In this document: piece by piece, positions 23,680 through 32,580 of the stretch
How the letters are laid out: every line of letters starts with the position of its first letter
Numbering within the stretch: the first letter of the stretch is position 1
Assembly: GCF_031082405.1 (NCBI RefSeq)
Contig: NZ_JAVHJU010000004.1
Span: forward strand, 186,001 to 250,000
Length of the DNA: 64,000 bases
Direction: 5' to 3'
Origin: Amycolatopsis sp. A133
GTDB lineage: Bacteria; Actinomycetota; Actinomycetes; Mycobacteriales; Pseudonocardiaceae
The notes under the pieces: generated by a model
Seen by the model: only the letters and a program-made list of their open reading frames with translations
What the model was told of the DNA's origin: nothing
The model's database searches: none
Position numbers and translations under genes: made by a program

Positions 23680-25272
23680 ATGAGCGTCCCGACGGTGACG
23701 GAGCTCCTGCTGGCCCGCGCCGGGGACGAGCGTCCCAGCCTGCGGTTCGAGGACGAGACCTGTTCGTGGGCCGCGCACGTCCGCGCTTCGGCACGCTGCG
23801 CGGCCGGCCTCCGGGAGACGCTGGACCGGGACAAACCGCCGCACGTCGGCATCCTGGCCGACAACATCCCGGCGTTCTCCGTCCTCCTGGGGGCCTGCGC
23901 GTTCGCCGGGGCGGTGCTGGTCGGGCTGAACCCCACCCGGCGCGGGGACGCCCTCGCGCGGGACATCCGGCTCGCCGACTGCCAGTTCGTGGTCGCCGAA
24001 CGGAAGTACCGGCCCCTGCTGGACGGACTGGACCTCGACGGGATCGAGGTGCGGGAACCGGAATCGTGGCCGGCGGGTGACGCGCCGATCGATCCCGTCC
24101 CCGCGGCGGCGGACGACCTGCTCATGCTCATCTTCACCTCCGGCACCAGCGGCGACCCGAAGGCCGTGCGCTGCACCCACGGCAAGATCGCCTTCCCCGG
24201 CGCGATGCTCGCCCAGCGGTTCGGGCTGTCCGCATCGGACACGGTTTACGTTTCGATGCCGCTGTTCCACTCCAACGCCGTCATGGCCGGCTGGGCGGTC
24301 GGGCTTGCGGCCGGGGCGACCATCGCCCTGCGGCGCCGGTTCTCCGCGTCCGGTTTCCTGCCCGACGTGCGGAAGTTCGGCGCGACCTACGCCAACTACG
24401 TCGGCAAGCCACTGTCCTATGTGGTCGCCACGCCCCCGCGGCCCGACGACGCGGACAACCCCCTGCGGCTGGTCTACGGCAACGAAGGGGCGAGCGCCGA
24501 CCTGGCGGTGTTCGAGAAACGCTTCGGCTGCACGGTCGTCGACGCGTTCGGTTCCACCGAGGGCGGGGTGGGGTTCGCCCGCACCGACGACACGCCGCCC
24601 GGCTCGCTCGGCCGGCCGGCCGGGGACGTGGCGATCCTGCACCCGCACACTCACCGCCCCTGCCCACCCGCCGAGTTCGATGCCGACGGCCGCCTGCTCA
24701 ACGCCGAAGAAGCCGTCGGCGAGCTGGTCAACACGACCGGCGCCGGCTGGTTCGCCGGGTACTACCGCGATCCCGGAGCCGACGCCGAACGGCTGCGCGA
24801 CGGCCGGTTCCACACCGGCGACCTCGCCTACGCCGACGCCGACGGGTTCTGCTACTTCGCCGGGCGGCTCGGCGACTGGCTCCGCGTCGACGGCGAAAAC
24901 CTCGGCACGGCCCCGATCGAGCGCATCCTGCTGCGGCACCCGGCGATCACCGACACCGCCGTCTACGCGGTGCCCGACCCGGTGACCGGCGACCAGGTGA
25001 TGGCCGCCATCGTCACCGGTGGCACTCCGCTGGACCCCGCCGAATTCGGCCGCTTCCTCGCCCGCCAGCCGGATCTCGGGCCCAAGCAGGTGCCCCGGTA
25101 CGTGCGCACGGTCCGGGAACTGCCGCGGACGTCGACGTTCAAGGTCCTCAAGCGCCGGCTTTCCGCCGAGGGCCTGGACTGCCCCGGCGAAATCTGGGAG
25201 CGCTCGGGACCGGGCATCACCTACGCGGCCGGCCAAGGCGGCCAAGGCGGCTCGACCGGCACCGGCCGGTGA
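23680..25272 (+). CDS. fadD17: FadD17-like acyl-CoA synthetase (steroid/long-chain acid CoA ligase)
   Basis: A 530-residue ANL-superfamily enzyme. The P-loop motif FTSGTSGDPK starts at about residue 152. The adenylation motif is DAFGSTEGG, the hinge/ATP motif FHTGDLAYAD, and the catalytic lysine region is in the C-terminal RTSTFKVLKRRL. It activates a carboxylic acid as its CoA thioester. In mycobacteria fadD17 belongs to the KstR regulon, and a KstR-like box precedes this gene, so a steroid side-chain or related acid is the likely substrate. ATG 23680 follows GGGAGG. The 3' end overlaps the convergent membrane gene by 52 bases. Confidence 0.85.
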   Translation: MSVPTVTELLLARAGDERPSLRFEDETCSWAAHVRASARCAAGLRETLDRDKPPHVGILADNIPAFSVLLGACAFAGAVLVGLNPTRRGDALARDIRLADCQFVVAERKYRPLLDGLDLDGIEVREPESWPAGDAPIDPVPAAADDLLMLIFTSGTSGDPKAVRCTHGKIAFPGAMLAQRFGLSASDTVYVSMPLFHSNAVMAGWAVGLAAGATIALRRRFSASGFLPDVRKFGATYANYVGKPLSYVVATPPRPDDADNPLRLVYGNEGASADLAVFEKRFGCTVVDAFGSTEGGVGFARTDDTPPGSLGRPAGDVAILHPHTHRPCPPAEFDADGRLLNAEEAVGELVNTTGAGWFAGYYRDPGADAERLRDGRFHTGDLAYADADGFCYFAGRLGDWLRVDGENLGTAPIERILLRHPAITDTAVYAVPDPVTGDQVMAAIVTGGTPLDPAEFGRFLARQPDLGPKQVPRYVRTVRELPRTSTFKVLKRRLSAEGLDCPGEIWERSGPGITYAAGQGGQGGSTGTGR

Positions 25273-26789
25273 ACCGGGTCGCGGCCGGCCCACCCGCCGG
25301 CCGCGACGACCACGGACAGGCCGCCCGCGGCGAGGAGCAGCCCGAGTCCGACAGCCGAACCGCTCTCCTGCGGGTGACCCACCGTCCAGCCCAGCAGGGG
25401 GCCGGCGAACGCCAGCCCGGTCAGCACGGCCGCGGCGACGAGCACCGCCACGCGCGATCGGCGCAGCACCCGCTGCGCCAGCGCGAGACCGGCACCGATC
25501 CCGGCCAGCCACAGGGAGAACACCAGCCAGAGCCCGGTCGGCACCCCGGCGTTCGAGGTGAAGAACGCCACCAGGCCGGTGAGCGGGAGGGCCGACACGA
25601 CGAGGAGGCTCAAGGGAAGCACGGCGGCGCGCACGCGGGCACCCCGGGCCCGGGCCCGCCCGGCCGCCACCGACATCCCGATCAGCAGCGCCAGCAGGGT
25701 GATCAGGCCGGCGTCGTTGACGTAGTCCCCGATCGCCCGGCCGAACCCGGTGAGCGGCACCGGCCGGATCGTCGGCCCGGAATCGCCGGCCACGAACGGC
25801 ACGCGCCGCCAGGTGCCGTCGGCGCCGCGGACCGCCAGCCCGTCCACCCCGTTGGCCACGATCACCTCGTGTCCACCGGGGACGGCGCGGACCACGACGT
25901 CCACACTGGCCACCTTCTCCGGGCGGTCCAGCCCACCGGGGAACGGGTGCTGGCGCAGGACGAACGGCCACCGGCCGGCGGGCACCTCCCAGGCGGTGCG
26001 CCAGGTCCGGCCGGCGTCGGTCGTTTCGTCGACGCCGAGCAGCCTGCCACCACGCGGCAGTGTCTCACCGAAGTCGGCCTCACCGAAGCCGGCCTCACCG
26101 CCCCCGTGCACCCGGTAGCAGTGCGCGGCCACCTGCGGCACACAGGCTTCGACCTGCCGCCGGCGCTCCGCCGGCGGCGCGTCCGGCAGGAGCGTCCAGC
26201 CGTCGACGCCCGAGGAGGAGCCGTAAAGCGCTCCGTCCGCCTCGACCACGATCTGCGTGCCCGTCTCGCCGCCGGTGCGCACCGAGTCGACCGACGGGAG
26301 CGTTTCGGCGGGCGCCGACGTCGCGGTGATCGCCAGCACCGCGAACGGCCCCGCGATCACGATCCGCCACCGCACCGCCCGGCCGGGCGGCTGCGGCGGG
26401 GCCGCCGCCCGGCGCCAGGCCCACCAGGCGAGGCCGAGCGCGGGCAGCGCAAAGAGGTCGCCCGGATCGGCCAGGACGACCGAAGGCCCGTTGACCACCG
26501 ACCACGCCGCCGAGGCGACCCCGGCGGCCGCCGGGACCAGCTTGACCACCGCGAACCCGGCCCCGGTCAGCAGCACCGCGGCCGCGGCACCGGCCCGGCC
26601 GGCGCCGAACAGGCCGAGCAGCAGCCCGAGCACCGGCGGTGCCACCACCAGCCCGGCGACGTCGCTGAGCTTGCCGGTGACGAGGCCCGGCCACACGTGC
26701 TTGACCACGTGGTCGTTGAGCAGCAGCACCGCCGTGGCCCCGACGGTCAGCGGGTGCGCCAGCCAGCGCACGAAGACCCCAGTTCGCAT
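25221..26789 (-). CDS. Large integral membrane protein with extracytoplasmic domain, unknown function
   Basis: A 522-residue protein: about five membrane helices (residues 10-165), an extracytoplasmic beta-rich region of about 200 residues (from SVDSVRTGGETGTQIVVEADG to about residue 355, with WxxAWEVP and VDGLAVRGADGTW blade-like stretches and two cysteines), then a second set of four or five helices. The tail is Pro/Trp-rich (PVPVEPPWPPWP). No family was recognised. Start ATG 26789, divergent from the STAND-WD40 gene across 374 bases. Confidence 0.75.
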   Translation of the reverse strand: MRTGVFVRWLAHPLTVGATAVLLLNDHVVKHVWPGLVTGKLSDVAGLVVAPPVLGLLLGLFGAGRAGAAAAVLLTGAGFAVVKLVPAAAGVASAAWSVVNGPSVVLADPGDLFALPALGLAWWAWRRAAAPPQPPGRAVRWRIVIAGPFAVLAITATSAPAETLPSVDSVRTGGETGTQIVVEADGALYGSSSGVDGWTLLPDAPPAERRRQVEACVPQVAAHCYRVHGGGEAGFGEADFGETLPRGGRLLGVDETTDAGRTWRTAWEVPAGRWPFVLRQHPFPGGLDRPEKVASVDVVVRAVPGGHEVIVANGVDGLAVRGADGTWRRVPFVAGDSGPTIRPVPLTGFGRAIGDYVNDAGLITLLALLIGMSVAAGRARARGARVRAAVLPLSLLVVSALPLTGLVAFFTSNAGVPTGLWLVFSLWLAGIGAGLALAQRVLRRSRVAVLVAAAVLTGLAFAGPLLGWTVGHPQESGSAVGLGLLLAAGGLSVVVAAGGWAGRDPVHRPVPVEPPWPPWPAA

Positions 26790-27163
26790 CCGGTACAGCC
26801 TGCGGTGCGGTGATCACGACCGCGACACGGCCCGGCCCCGGATCGGCGCGGGGCCGGTGGCGGTTCGCTCGCGCACCGTCACGGGGTGCGGTGGCGCGGG
26901 GACTGGGCACGGCCGGGGAGATCTCGTTGACCCGGCCGCCCTCGCACTTGGCGCCGGGCCGGCCGAGGGCGGGGCCGACGAGGCGGGAGCCGCTGCCCGA
27001 TCAGGCAGCCGGACGCACAACCGGCTTCGAATGCGCTTTTCCGCCCCTCGTTCCGGACAACGATTTTGCCGTCCACCTGTTAGAATCCGGCCCGTTTTGC
27101 GTTGTCCGGCTTCGGGGTGGCGAGGCGGACAAAGAATGTCCGGCCAAGGGGAGGGAGACGGAC
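26790..27163. promoter_or_regulatory. Divergent intergenic region with CCGGACAA-type motifs upstream of the STAND gene
   Basis: Perfect copies of the octamer lie at 27053-27060 (CCGGACAA) and 27102-27109 (TTGTCCGG). A near-perfect inverted pair (GCGGACAA at 27125-27132 and ATGTCCGG at 27136-27143) sits just before the ribosome site. The same octamer recurs three times downstream of the STAND gene. No protein-coding gene was seen in this stretch. Confidence 0.55.
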
Positions 27164-30100
27164 ATGGGTGCAGGTCGGCCTGAACAGCCGCTGGATCCGC
27201 TGGCGGGGCCGGTGCAGCTCTTCGCGTGGGAGCTGCGCCAGCTGAGGGAAAAGGCCGGGCGGCCGACGTACCGGCGGCTGGCTCACCAGGCGCATTACTC
27301 GGTCACGACCTTGGCGGACGCGGCCAAGGGCGACCGGCTGCCCTCGCTGGAGGTGGCGTTGGCGTACGTCACCGCCTGCGGGGGCGACCGGGCCGAATGG
27401 GAGGCCCGGTGGCGGGCCGTGGCGGCCGAATCGGCGCCCGCGCCGCCCGTTTCTCCCGGCGAAGAAGAAGTCCCTTATGTGGGATTGGCGGCTTTCCGTT
27501 CGGAGACCGCGGATCGATTCTTCGGGCGGGAACGGCTCGTCGGCGAGCTCGTGTCCAGAATGGCGTCCCGGCGCTTCCTCGCGGTCGTCGGCGCCTCGGG
27601 CAGCGGCAAGTCGTCCCTCTTGCGCGCCGGCCTGGTCCCCGCTCTGCACGCCGCGGGACAGGCGCAGTCCGTGGTGCTCACCCCCGGCGCGAGGCCCGTC
27701 CACGAGTGCGCGATCCGGCTGGCTCCGCTGTCGGGCTCCTCCCCCGGTGCCCTGGCGGCCGCGTTGGCCGAGGATCCGGCCAATCTGGGCCTCGCCGTGC
27801 ACGAAGCCCTCGCCGACCGGCCTCCGGAGGCCGAAGTCGTGTTCGTCGTCGACCAGTTCGAGGAGGTCTTCACCCTCTGCGACGACGAGCGGGAACGCGA
27901 CCGGTTCATCGCCGCGCTCCTGACCGCGGTCCGGCAAACCGGCAGCCGGACCCGCGTCGTGCTCGGCGTCCGGGCGGATTTCTACGCCCGGTGCGCCGGG
28001 CACCCCGATCTCGTCGCCGCGCTCCAGGACGCCGAACTGCTCGTCGGGCCGATGACGGCCGAGGAGCTGACCGAGGCGATCACCCGGCCCGCCGTCCGCC
28101 AGGGGCTGGTGGTGGAACGGGCGTTGACCACGGCCGTCCTCGCGGACGTGGCCGGGCAACCGGGGTACCTGCCGCTGGTGTCGCACGCGTTGCTGGAAAC
28201 GTGGCGCCGCCGGCGCGGGAACGCGCTCACCCTGTCCGCCTACCTGGCCACCGGCGGGGTCCGGGGTGCCATCGCCCAGACCGCCGACCACGCCTACCAC
28301 GCTCTCGACGCCGATCAGCAGCGCGCGGCCAAGCAGATCCTGCTGCGGCTGATCGCCCTCGGCGAGGACACCGAGGACAGCCGGAGACGGGTCCCGGCCG
28401 CCGAGTTCGACACCGGCCCCCACCCGGCCGCGGTGCTGGACGAGCTGGTGCGGGCCCGGCTCCTGACGGTCGGCGAGCACACGGTGGAAATCGCGCACGA
28501 AGCGCTGATCCGGAACTGGCCCACCCTCCGCGCCTGGATCGACGAGGACCGCGAACTGCTGCTCGCCCAGCGACGCCTCACCGACGCCGCGGCCGAGTGG
28601 GAGCGCAGCGGCCGGGACGAGGAGTTCCTCTACCGGGGATCCCGGCTCACGGCGTGGGACGAGCGCGATCTCGGGCGGCTCAACGACGCGGAGCGGGAGT
28701 TCCTCGAACAGAGCTGGCGGCGGCACGGGCGCGAGCTCGCCGCGACCCGCCGCCGGGCCCGCCGGACGCTGATCGGCGCCGGCGTCGTCGTCGTGGTGGT
28801 GAGCCTGCTCGCGGTGCTGGCGCTGGTGTCCGCCGGCCGGGCGAGCGGGGACCGGGATCTGGCGTTCTCCCGGCAGCTGGTGGCCAACGCCCGGGCTCAG
28901 CTGGCGCTCGATCCCGAGCTCGCCCTGCTGCTGGCCCGGCAGGCCTACCGCATCCGGCCGACCGATGAGGCGGAGGCGGCCCTCCGCCAGGCCAGCCTCG
29001 ACTCGCGGGTGGTGGCCACGGTGCCCGCCGGCCAGCGCGAGGTGTACAACGTCGCCTTCAGCCCGGACCGGCGGCGCGTGGTCAGCGCCGGCACCGACGG
29101 CACCGTGCGGCTGTGGGAGCGGGCCACCACCGGCGTGGCGCCGGCCGGGTCCGTGGTGCTGCCCGGTCACCAGCGCGAGGCCGCCAAACTGGCCTTCACC
29201 CCGGACGGCAGCCGGCTGGCGAGCGTCGGCGAGGACGGCGTGATCCGGATCCGTGCGCTCGCCGGGGGCGAAGACCTGCTGCTGAAGGGCCACCGAGGCG
29301 CGGTGCGCGGGGTCGTCTTCGACACCGGCGGGACCCACCTGGCGAGCGCGGGCGACGACGGCACCGTCCGGGTCTGGGACGCGCGCACCGGCCGCGAGAC
29401 CGCCGTGTTCCGCGGTCACCAGGGCCCGGTCTGGAGCGTCGCCTTCGGCGCCGACGGGCGGCTGGCCAGTGGCGGCGACGACGGGACCGTGCGCCTCTGG
29501 AACCTGGCCGGGGGCCGCCAGGACCTCGAGTTCCCCGCCCACGACAACACCGTGAAACGGGTCGCGTTCAGCCGCGACGGCCGGCTCGCCACCGCGAGCG
29601 ACGACGGCACGGTCAAGGTCTGGAAGGAGCCGGGACAGCGCGATCCCCTCGTCCTGCGCGGGCACGACGGCACCGTGGAGACGCTGGCGTTCAGCCCGGA
29701 CGGGCGGAACGTGGCCAGCGGGGGCCAGGACGGGGTGATCCGGATCTGGAGCGTGGACAGCCCGGTCGATCCGCTGACCCTGCGCGGCCACCGCGGCGTG
29801 GTGTGGGACTTGGCGTACGACCCGGACGTGCCCTCCCGGCTGGCCAGCGCGGGCTCGGACGGCACCCTCCGCTTCTGGGACGTCACCGCCCCCGGGGATC
29901 CGATCGTGCTCCGCGGGCACCGCGGCCGGGTCGCGCCGGTCGAATTCAGCGGTGACGGCCGGCGCGTCGTCACCGGCGGCCGGGACACGACCGTCCGTGT
30001 CTGGCGGTCCACCGGCGACAGCAGCCCGGTCGTCCTGCGCGGCCACGAGGGCGAGGTGTGGGACGCGACGTTCAGCCCGGACGGCCGGCGCATCGCGAGC

Positions 30101-30868
30101 GCGTCCCAGGACGGGACCGTGCGCGTGTGGAAGGCGGACGGCGACGATCACCCGGTCGTCCTGCGGGGGCACCAGGGTGATGTCTGGGACGTGGCGTTCA
30201 GCCCCGACGGGCGGCACCTGGCCAGCGCCGGCGAAGACGGCACCGTGCGCATCTGGACCACCGATCCGGACGACCCGCCGACCGTCCTGCGCGGCCACGA
30301 AAGCTCGGTGTACAACGTCTCCTACAGCCCCGACGGCACCCGGCTGGCCACCGCCGGCCTGGACGGCACCGTGCGGATCTGGAGCACCGCGGCCGACGGC
30401 GACCCGATCGTCCTCCCCGGCCACCAGGGCGGCGCCCGGTCGGCGGTGTTCAGCCCCGACGGGCAGCGGCTGGCCACCGCGAGCGCCGACGGCACCGTGC
30501 GGATCTGGCGCTCGCTCACGGACCGGGACCCGATCGTCCTCGAAGGCCACCAGGGGCCGGTGGCGGGCGCGGTCTTCAGCGCGGACGGGCAGCACCTGGC
30601 CACCAACGGCAGCGACCGCACGGTGCGCATCTGGAAGGCCGACGGAGCGGGCGGCTCCGTGGTGATCAAGGGGTACGGGTCCTCGGTCAGCACTCTCGCG
30701 TTCAGCCCCGACGGGCATTCCTTGATCACCGCGCACGGCGACGGCACGGCCCGCATCGCCCGGTGCGAACCCTGCGTACCCGTCGAAGAAGCGCTGAAGA
30801 CGGCCGAGAAACGGATCACCCGGGACTTCACGCCCCAGGAACGCAAGGTGTACCTCAACGAGCCGTGA
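27164..30868 (+). CDS. XRE-type STAND ATPase with transmembrane helix and 14 WD40 repeats
   Basis: A 1234-residue protein. Residues 15-75 form a helix-turn-helix-like domain (FAWELRQLREKAG, then TYRRLAHQAHYSVTTLADAAKG). Residues 105-500 are a STAND NTPase with Walker A GASGSGKSS (Lys149), Walker B VVFVVDQFEE and a winged-helix region. A membrane helix lies near 538-560 (LIGAGVVVVVVSLLAVLALV). From about residue 620 there are 14 WD40 repeats, each ending DGTVRxW or similar, enough for two seven-bladed propellers. ATG 27164 is preceded by GGGAGGGAG. Such proteins act as signal-responsive switches; a defence or developmental role is inferred only. The gene shares flanking octamers with the next operon. 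Confidence 0.9.
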   Translation: MGAGRPEQPLDPLAGPVQLFAWELRQLREKAGRPTYRRLAHQAHYSVTTLADAAKGDRLPSLEVALAYVTACGGDRAEWEARWRAVAAESAPAPPVSPGEEEVPYVGLAAFRSETADRFFGRERLVGELVSRMASRRFLAVVGASGSGKSSLLRAGLVPALHAAGQAQSVVLTPGARPVHECAIRLAPLSGSSPGALAAALAEDPANLGLAVHEALADRPPEAEVVFVVDQFEEVFTLCDDERERDRFIAALLTAVRQTGSRTRVVLGVRADFYARCAGHPDLVAALQDAELLVGPMTAEELTEAITRPAVRQGLVVERALTTAVLADVAGQPGYLPLVSHALLETWRRRRGNALTLSAYLATGGVRGAIAQTADHAYHALDADQQRAAKQILLRLIALGEDTEDSRRRVPAAEFDTGPHPAAVLDELVRARLLTVGEHTVEIAHEALIRNWPTLRAWIDEDRELLLAQRRLTDAAAEWERSGRDEEFLYRGSRLTAWDERDLGRLNDAEREFLEQSWRRHGRELAATRRRARRTLIGAGVVVVVVSLLAVLALVSAGRASGDRDLAFSRQLVANARAQLALDPELALLLARQAYRIRPTDEAEAALRQASLDSRVVATVPAGQREVYNVAFSPDRRRVVSAGTDGTVRLWERATTGVAPAGSVVLPGHQREAAKLAFTPDGSRLASVGEDGVIRIRALAGGEDLLLKGHRGAVRGVVFDTGGTHLASAGDDGTVRVWDARTGRETAVFRGHQGPVWSVAFGADGRLASGGDDGTVRLWNLAGGRQDLEFPAHDNTVKRVAFSRDGRLATASDDGTVKVWKEPGQRDPLVLRGHDGTVETLAFSPDGRNVASGGQDGVIRIWSVDSPVDPLTLRGHRGVVWDLAYDPDVPSRLASAGSDGTLRFWDVTAPGDPIVLRGHRGRVAPVEFSGDGRRVVTGGRDTTVRVWRSTGDSSPVVLRGHEGEVWDATFSPDGRRIASASQDGTVRVWKADGDDHPVVLRGHQGDVWDVAFSPDGRHLASAGEDGTVRIWTTDPDDPPTVLRGHESSVYNVSYSPDGTRLATAGLDGTVRIWSTAADGDPIVLPGHQGGARSAVFSPDGQRLATASADGTVRIWRSLTDRDPIVLEGHQGPVAGAVFSADGQHLATNGSDRTVRIWKADGAGGSVVIKGYGSSVSTLAFSPDGHSLITAHGDGTARIARCEPCVPVEEALKTAEKRITRDFTPQERKVYLNEP

Positions 30869-30896
30869 GCGCCCGCCCAGGTCGGGGGCGGCCCGA

Positions 30897-30943
30897 TTGT
30901 CCGGAGGTTGTTTGTCCGGCGGTCCGGCACTGGCACCGGACAA
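30897..30943. promoter_or_regulatory. Triple CCGGACAA motif before the crystallin-like gene
   Basis: TTGTCCGG at 30897-30904 and 30912-30919 and CCGGACAA at 30936-30943 form direct and inverted repeats immediately upstream of the secreted-protein operon. The same octamer lies upstream of the STAND gene, pointing to one regulator for both transcription units. Confidence 0.55.
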
Positions 30944-30993
30944 ATCCCGCGCGCTACAGCTGGTCGTGGCACCAATTTCGAGGAGGAACCTTG

Positions 30994-31410
30994 TTGAAGC
31001 GCATCGTCTCGGTCGGCGCGGTCACCGCCGGCCTGGTCGTCCTGATGACCCCCGTGGCCCACGCCGACACCCCGACGGCGAACTACGACCTCGGGCTGCA
31101 GTACGGCAACGTGCACCGGGCCACCCTCACCGAGAACGCCGACGGCTCGGGCAACCGGATCCGGGTCTTCGGCAGTTCGCCGTGCACGACGTCGACGTCG
31201 GACCGCGACAACGTCGTCGGGGTCGTGCCGTCCGGCTGGAACGACGCCATCTCGCGCGTCTACGACTACAACTCGTGCGACACGAAGCTGTACGAGGACG
31301 GTGGCGCCGCCACCGGCGACGCGCAGACCGGGTGGATCGACGGCGGCTCGGCCGGCGTGTACGTCGGCCCGAACTGGAACGACCGGGCGTCGTCCTTCGC
31401 CCTCAGCTGA
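30994..31410 (+). CDS. Secreted small protein resembling I36/beta-gamma-crystallin proteins
   Basis: A 138-residue protein with a Sec signal (LKRIVSVGAVTAGLVVLMTPVAHA) and a mature all-beta domain with two cysteines. The crystallin-like ends, GWNDAISRVYDYNSC and PNWNDRASSFALS, recur in secreted proteins annotated as peptidase inhibitor family I36 or beta-gamma crystallins. TTG 30994 sits seven bases after AGGAGG; an adjacent TTG at 30991 is closer. It overlaps the next lipoprotein gene (TGATG). A related protein is encoded at 47421-47849. Confidence 0.75.
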   Translation: MKRIVSVGAVTAGLVVLMTPVAHADTPTANYDLGLQYGNVHRATLTENADGSGNRIRVFGSSPCTTSTSDRDNVVGVVPSGWNDAISRVYDYNSCDTKLYEDGGAATGDAQTGWIDGGSAGVYVGPNWNDRASSFALS

Positions 31411-32270
31411 TGAGGAGGTTGATTGCGGCCGTGGCGGGAGCGGCCGCAATCGCCCTGCCCGCCGGCTGTGCCACGGGTGAGCCCGGCCTGCCCCCGTCCG
31501 TGGCCCCGATCGAGCACGGCACCCAGCTGCACCTGCCGATCGCCGGCTACGTTCCGTCCGCCGAAGAGGACGAGGTGATCGGCCGGGCCACCCTGGTCCT
31601 CACCGAGGGCTGCGCCCGGCGCTTCGGGGTGCACTACACCGTCGGTTCCGTCGAGCAGCCGGGCATCCTCGACGGCGCGGACCGCCGCTACGGCGTGATC
31701 GACGTCGAGGAAGCCGCCCGATCGGGTTACGCGCGCGCCGGCAAGGAGCGCCGGGGAGCCGGGCCGTGGCGGCCGTCCGGACGCGAGTACGAGGTCGTCA
31801 CGGGCCGCACCCCCACCGGCGGCCCGGCCACCGCCCGCGCGGCCGACGGGGCACCGGTCCCGGCGGGCGGGTGCGCGGACGAGGCCTGGCGGCGGCTGGG
31901 CGGCGGCGGTGAACTCACCCGCCTGGTCGACGAGGTGCTGAGAGAATCCTGGACGCAGACCCGGGCCGACAGCCGCGCTCGCGCCGCCGAGACGGCCTGG
32001 ACGGAGTGCATGCGGGAGGCGGGCCACGACTTCCACCACCGCTGGGACGCGGCGGAGTCGGTCGGGACGTCGCCGCCCGCGGAGCAACGCACGATGGCGA
32101 AGCTCGACGCCACGTGCGCCCGGCGCGTCAACTACGTGGGCATCTGGCACGCGGTGGACTCCGCGTACCAAGAGCGCGCGATCGCCCGGCTCGGGGATCG
32201 CCTGCCCAGGGCGTCGGCGGAGCGCCGGGACCTCATCGCGCGAGCGGCCGGGATCGTCGGAACGGGGTAG
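31410..32270 (+). CDS. Hypothetical lipoprotein coupled to the crystallin-like gene
   Basis: A 286-residue protein with a lipoprotein signal (RRLIAAVAGAAAIALPAGC, lipobox LPAGC). The body is polar and contains five further cysteines. Two elements, ECMREAGHDF and ATCARRVNYVGIWHAV, resemble actinobacterial surface lipoproteins of unknown role. ATG 31410 overlaps the stop of the preceding gene, so both products are made together. The downstream minus-strand MerR relic reads against its 3' end. Confidence 0.7.
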   Translation: MRRLIAAVAGAAAIALPAGCATGEPGLPPSVAPIEHGTQLHLPIAGYVPSAEEDEVIGRATLVLTEGCARRFGVHYTVGSVEQPGILDGADRRYGVIDVEEAARSGYARAGKERRGAGPWRPSGREYEVVTGRTPTGGPATARAADGAPVPAGGCADEAWRRLGGGGELTRLVDEVLRESWTQTRADSRARAAETAWTECMREAGHDFHHRWDAAESVGTSPPAEQRTMAKLDATCARRVNYVGIWHAVDSAYQERAIARLGDRLPRASAERRDLIARAAGIVGTG

Positions 32271-32580
32271 CTCGCGGTCACCGATGCTGCGGCGGCGCCG
32301 CCGCCACGCGTTCGAGTCGTCGACACCGAGTGCCCGCAGCCGGTCGAGGATCCCGGCCACTTCCGGGGGCAGCGCCAGGCTGTCCCCGGAGACCAGCCGG
32401 GCGATCCGCTCGCGATGCCGTTCCCGCAGCCGGATTTCGGCCCGCAGCCGGTCACCGATGTCGGCGACCGCGGCAGCGAACTCCGCCGCACCGGCCTGGA
32501 GCAGCTCCCGGACCCGCGCCGGCGGAACCCCGGCCTCGGCGAGGGTCCGGATCCGGAGCCAGTTCGCCGATGGTCAGCAT
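32271..32580 (-). pseudogene. MerR regulator relic lacking most of its DNA-binding domain
   Basis: The gene starts normally with MLTIGELA at ATG 32580. Near 32554 it jumps, out of frame, to RIRTLAEAGVPPARVRELL, deleting the rest of the winged helix. The dimerisation and effector part (FAAAVADIGDRLRAEIRLRE, then LPPEVAGILDRLRALGVD) continues in the second frame and then runs into the lipoprotein gene without a family-like end. The product cannot bind DNA. It sits directly after a second broken gene, marking a decaying operon. Confidence 0.65.

Noticed and set aside
26810..27163. Extended N-terminus of the STAND protein
   Set aside because: The upstream in-frame codons are Arg/Pro-rich and contain the octamer motifs; ATG 27164 has a strong ribosome site.
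29038..30760. DNA repeats in the STAND gene as a separate repeat element
   Set aside because: The periodic similarity is explained by protein-level WD40 repeats in one reading frame.
27080..30943. A 1287-codon minus-strand open frame opposite the STAND-WD40 gene
   Set aside because: It is a shadow of the plus-strand gene: high GC3 on one strand leaves the opposite frame open, the product is low-complexity Ala/Gly/Pro/Arg/Val sequence, and the plus strand has clear domains.
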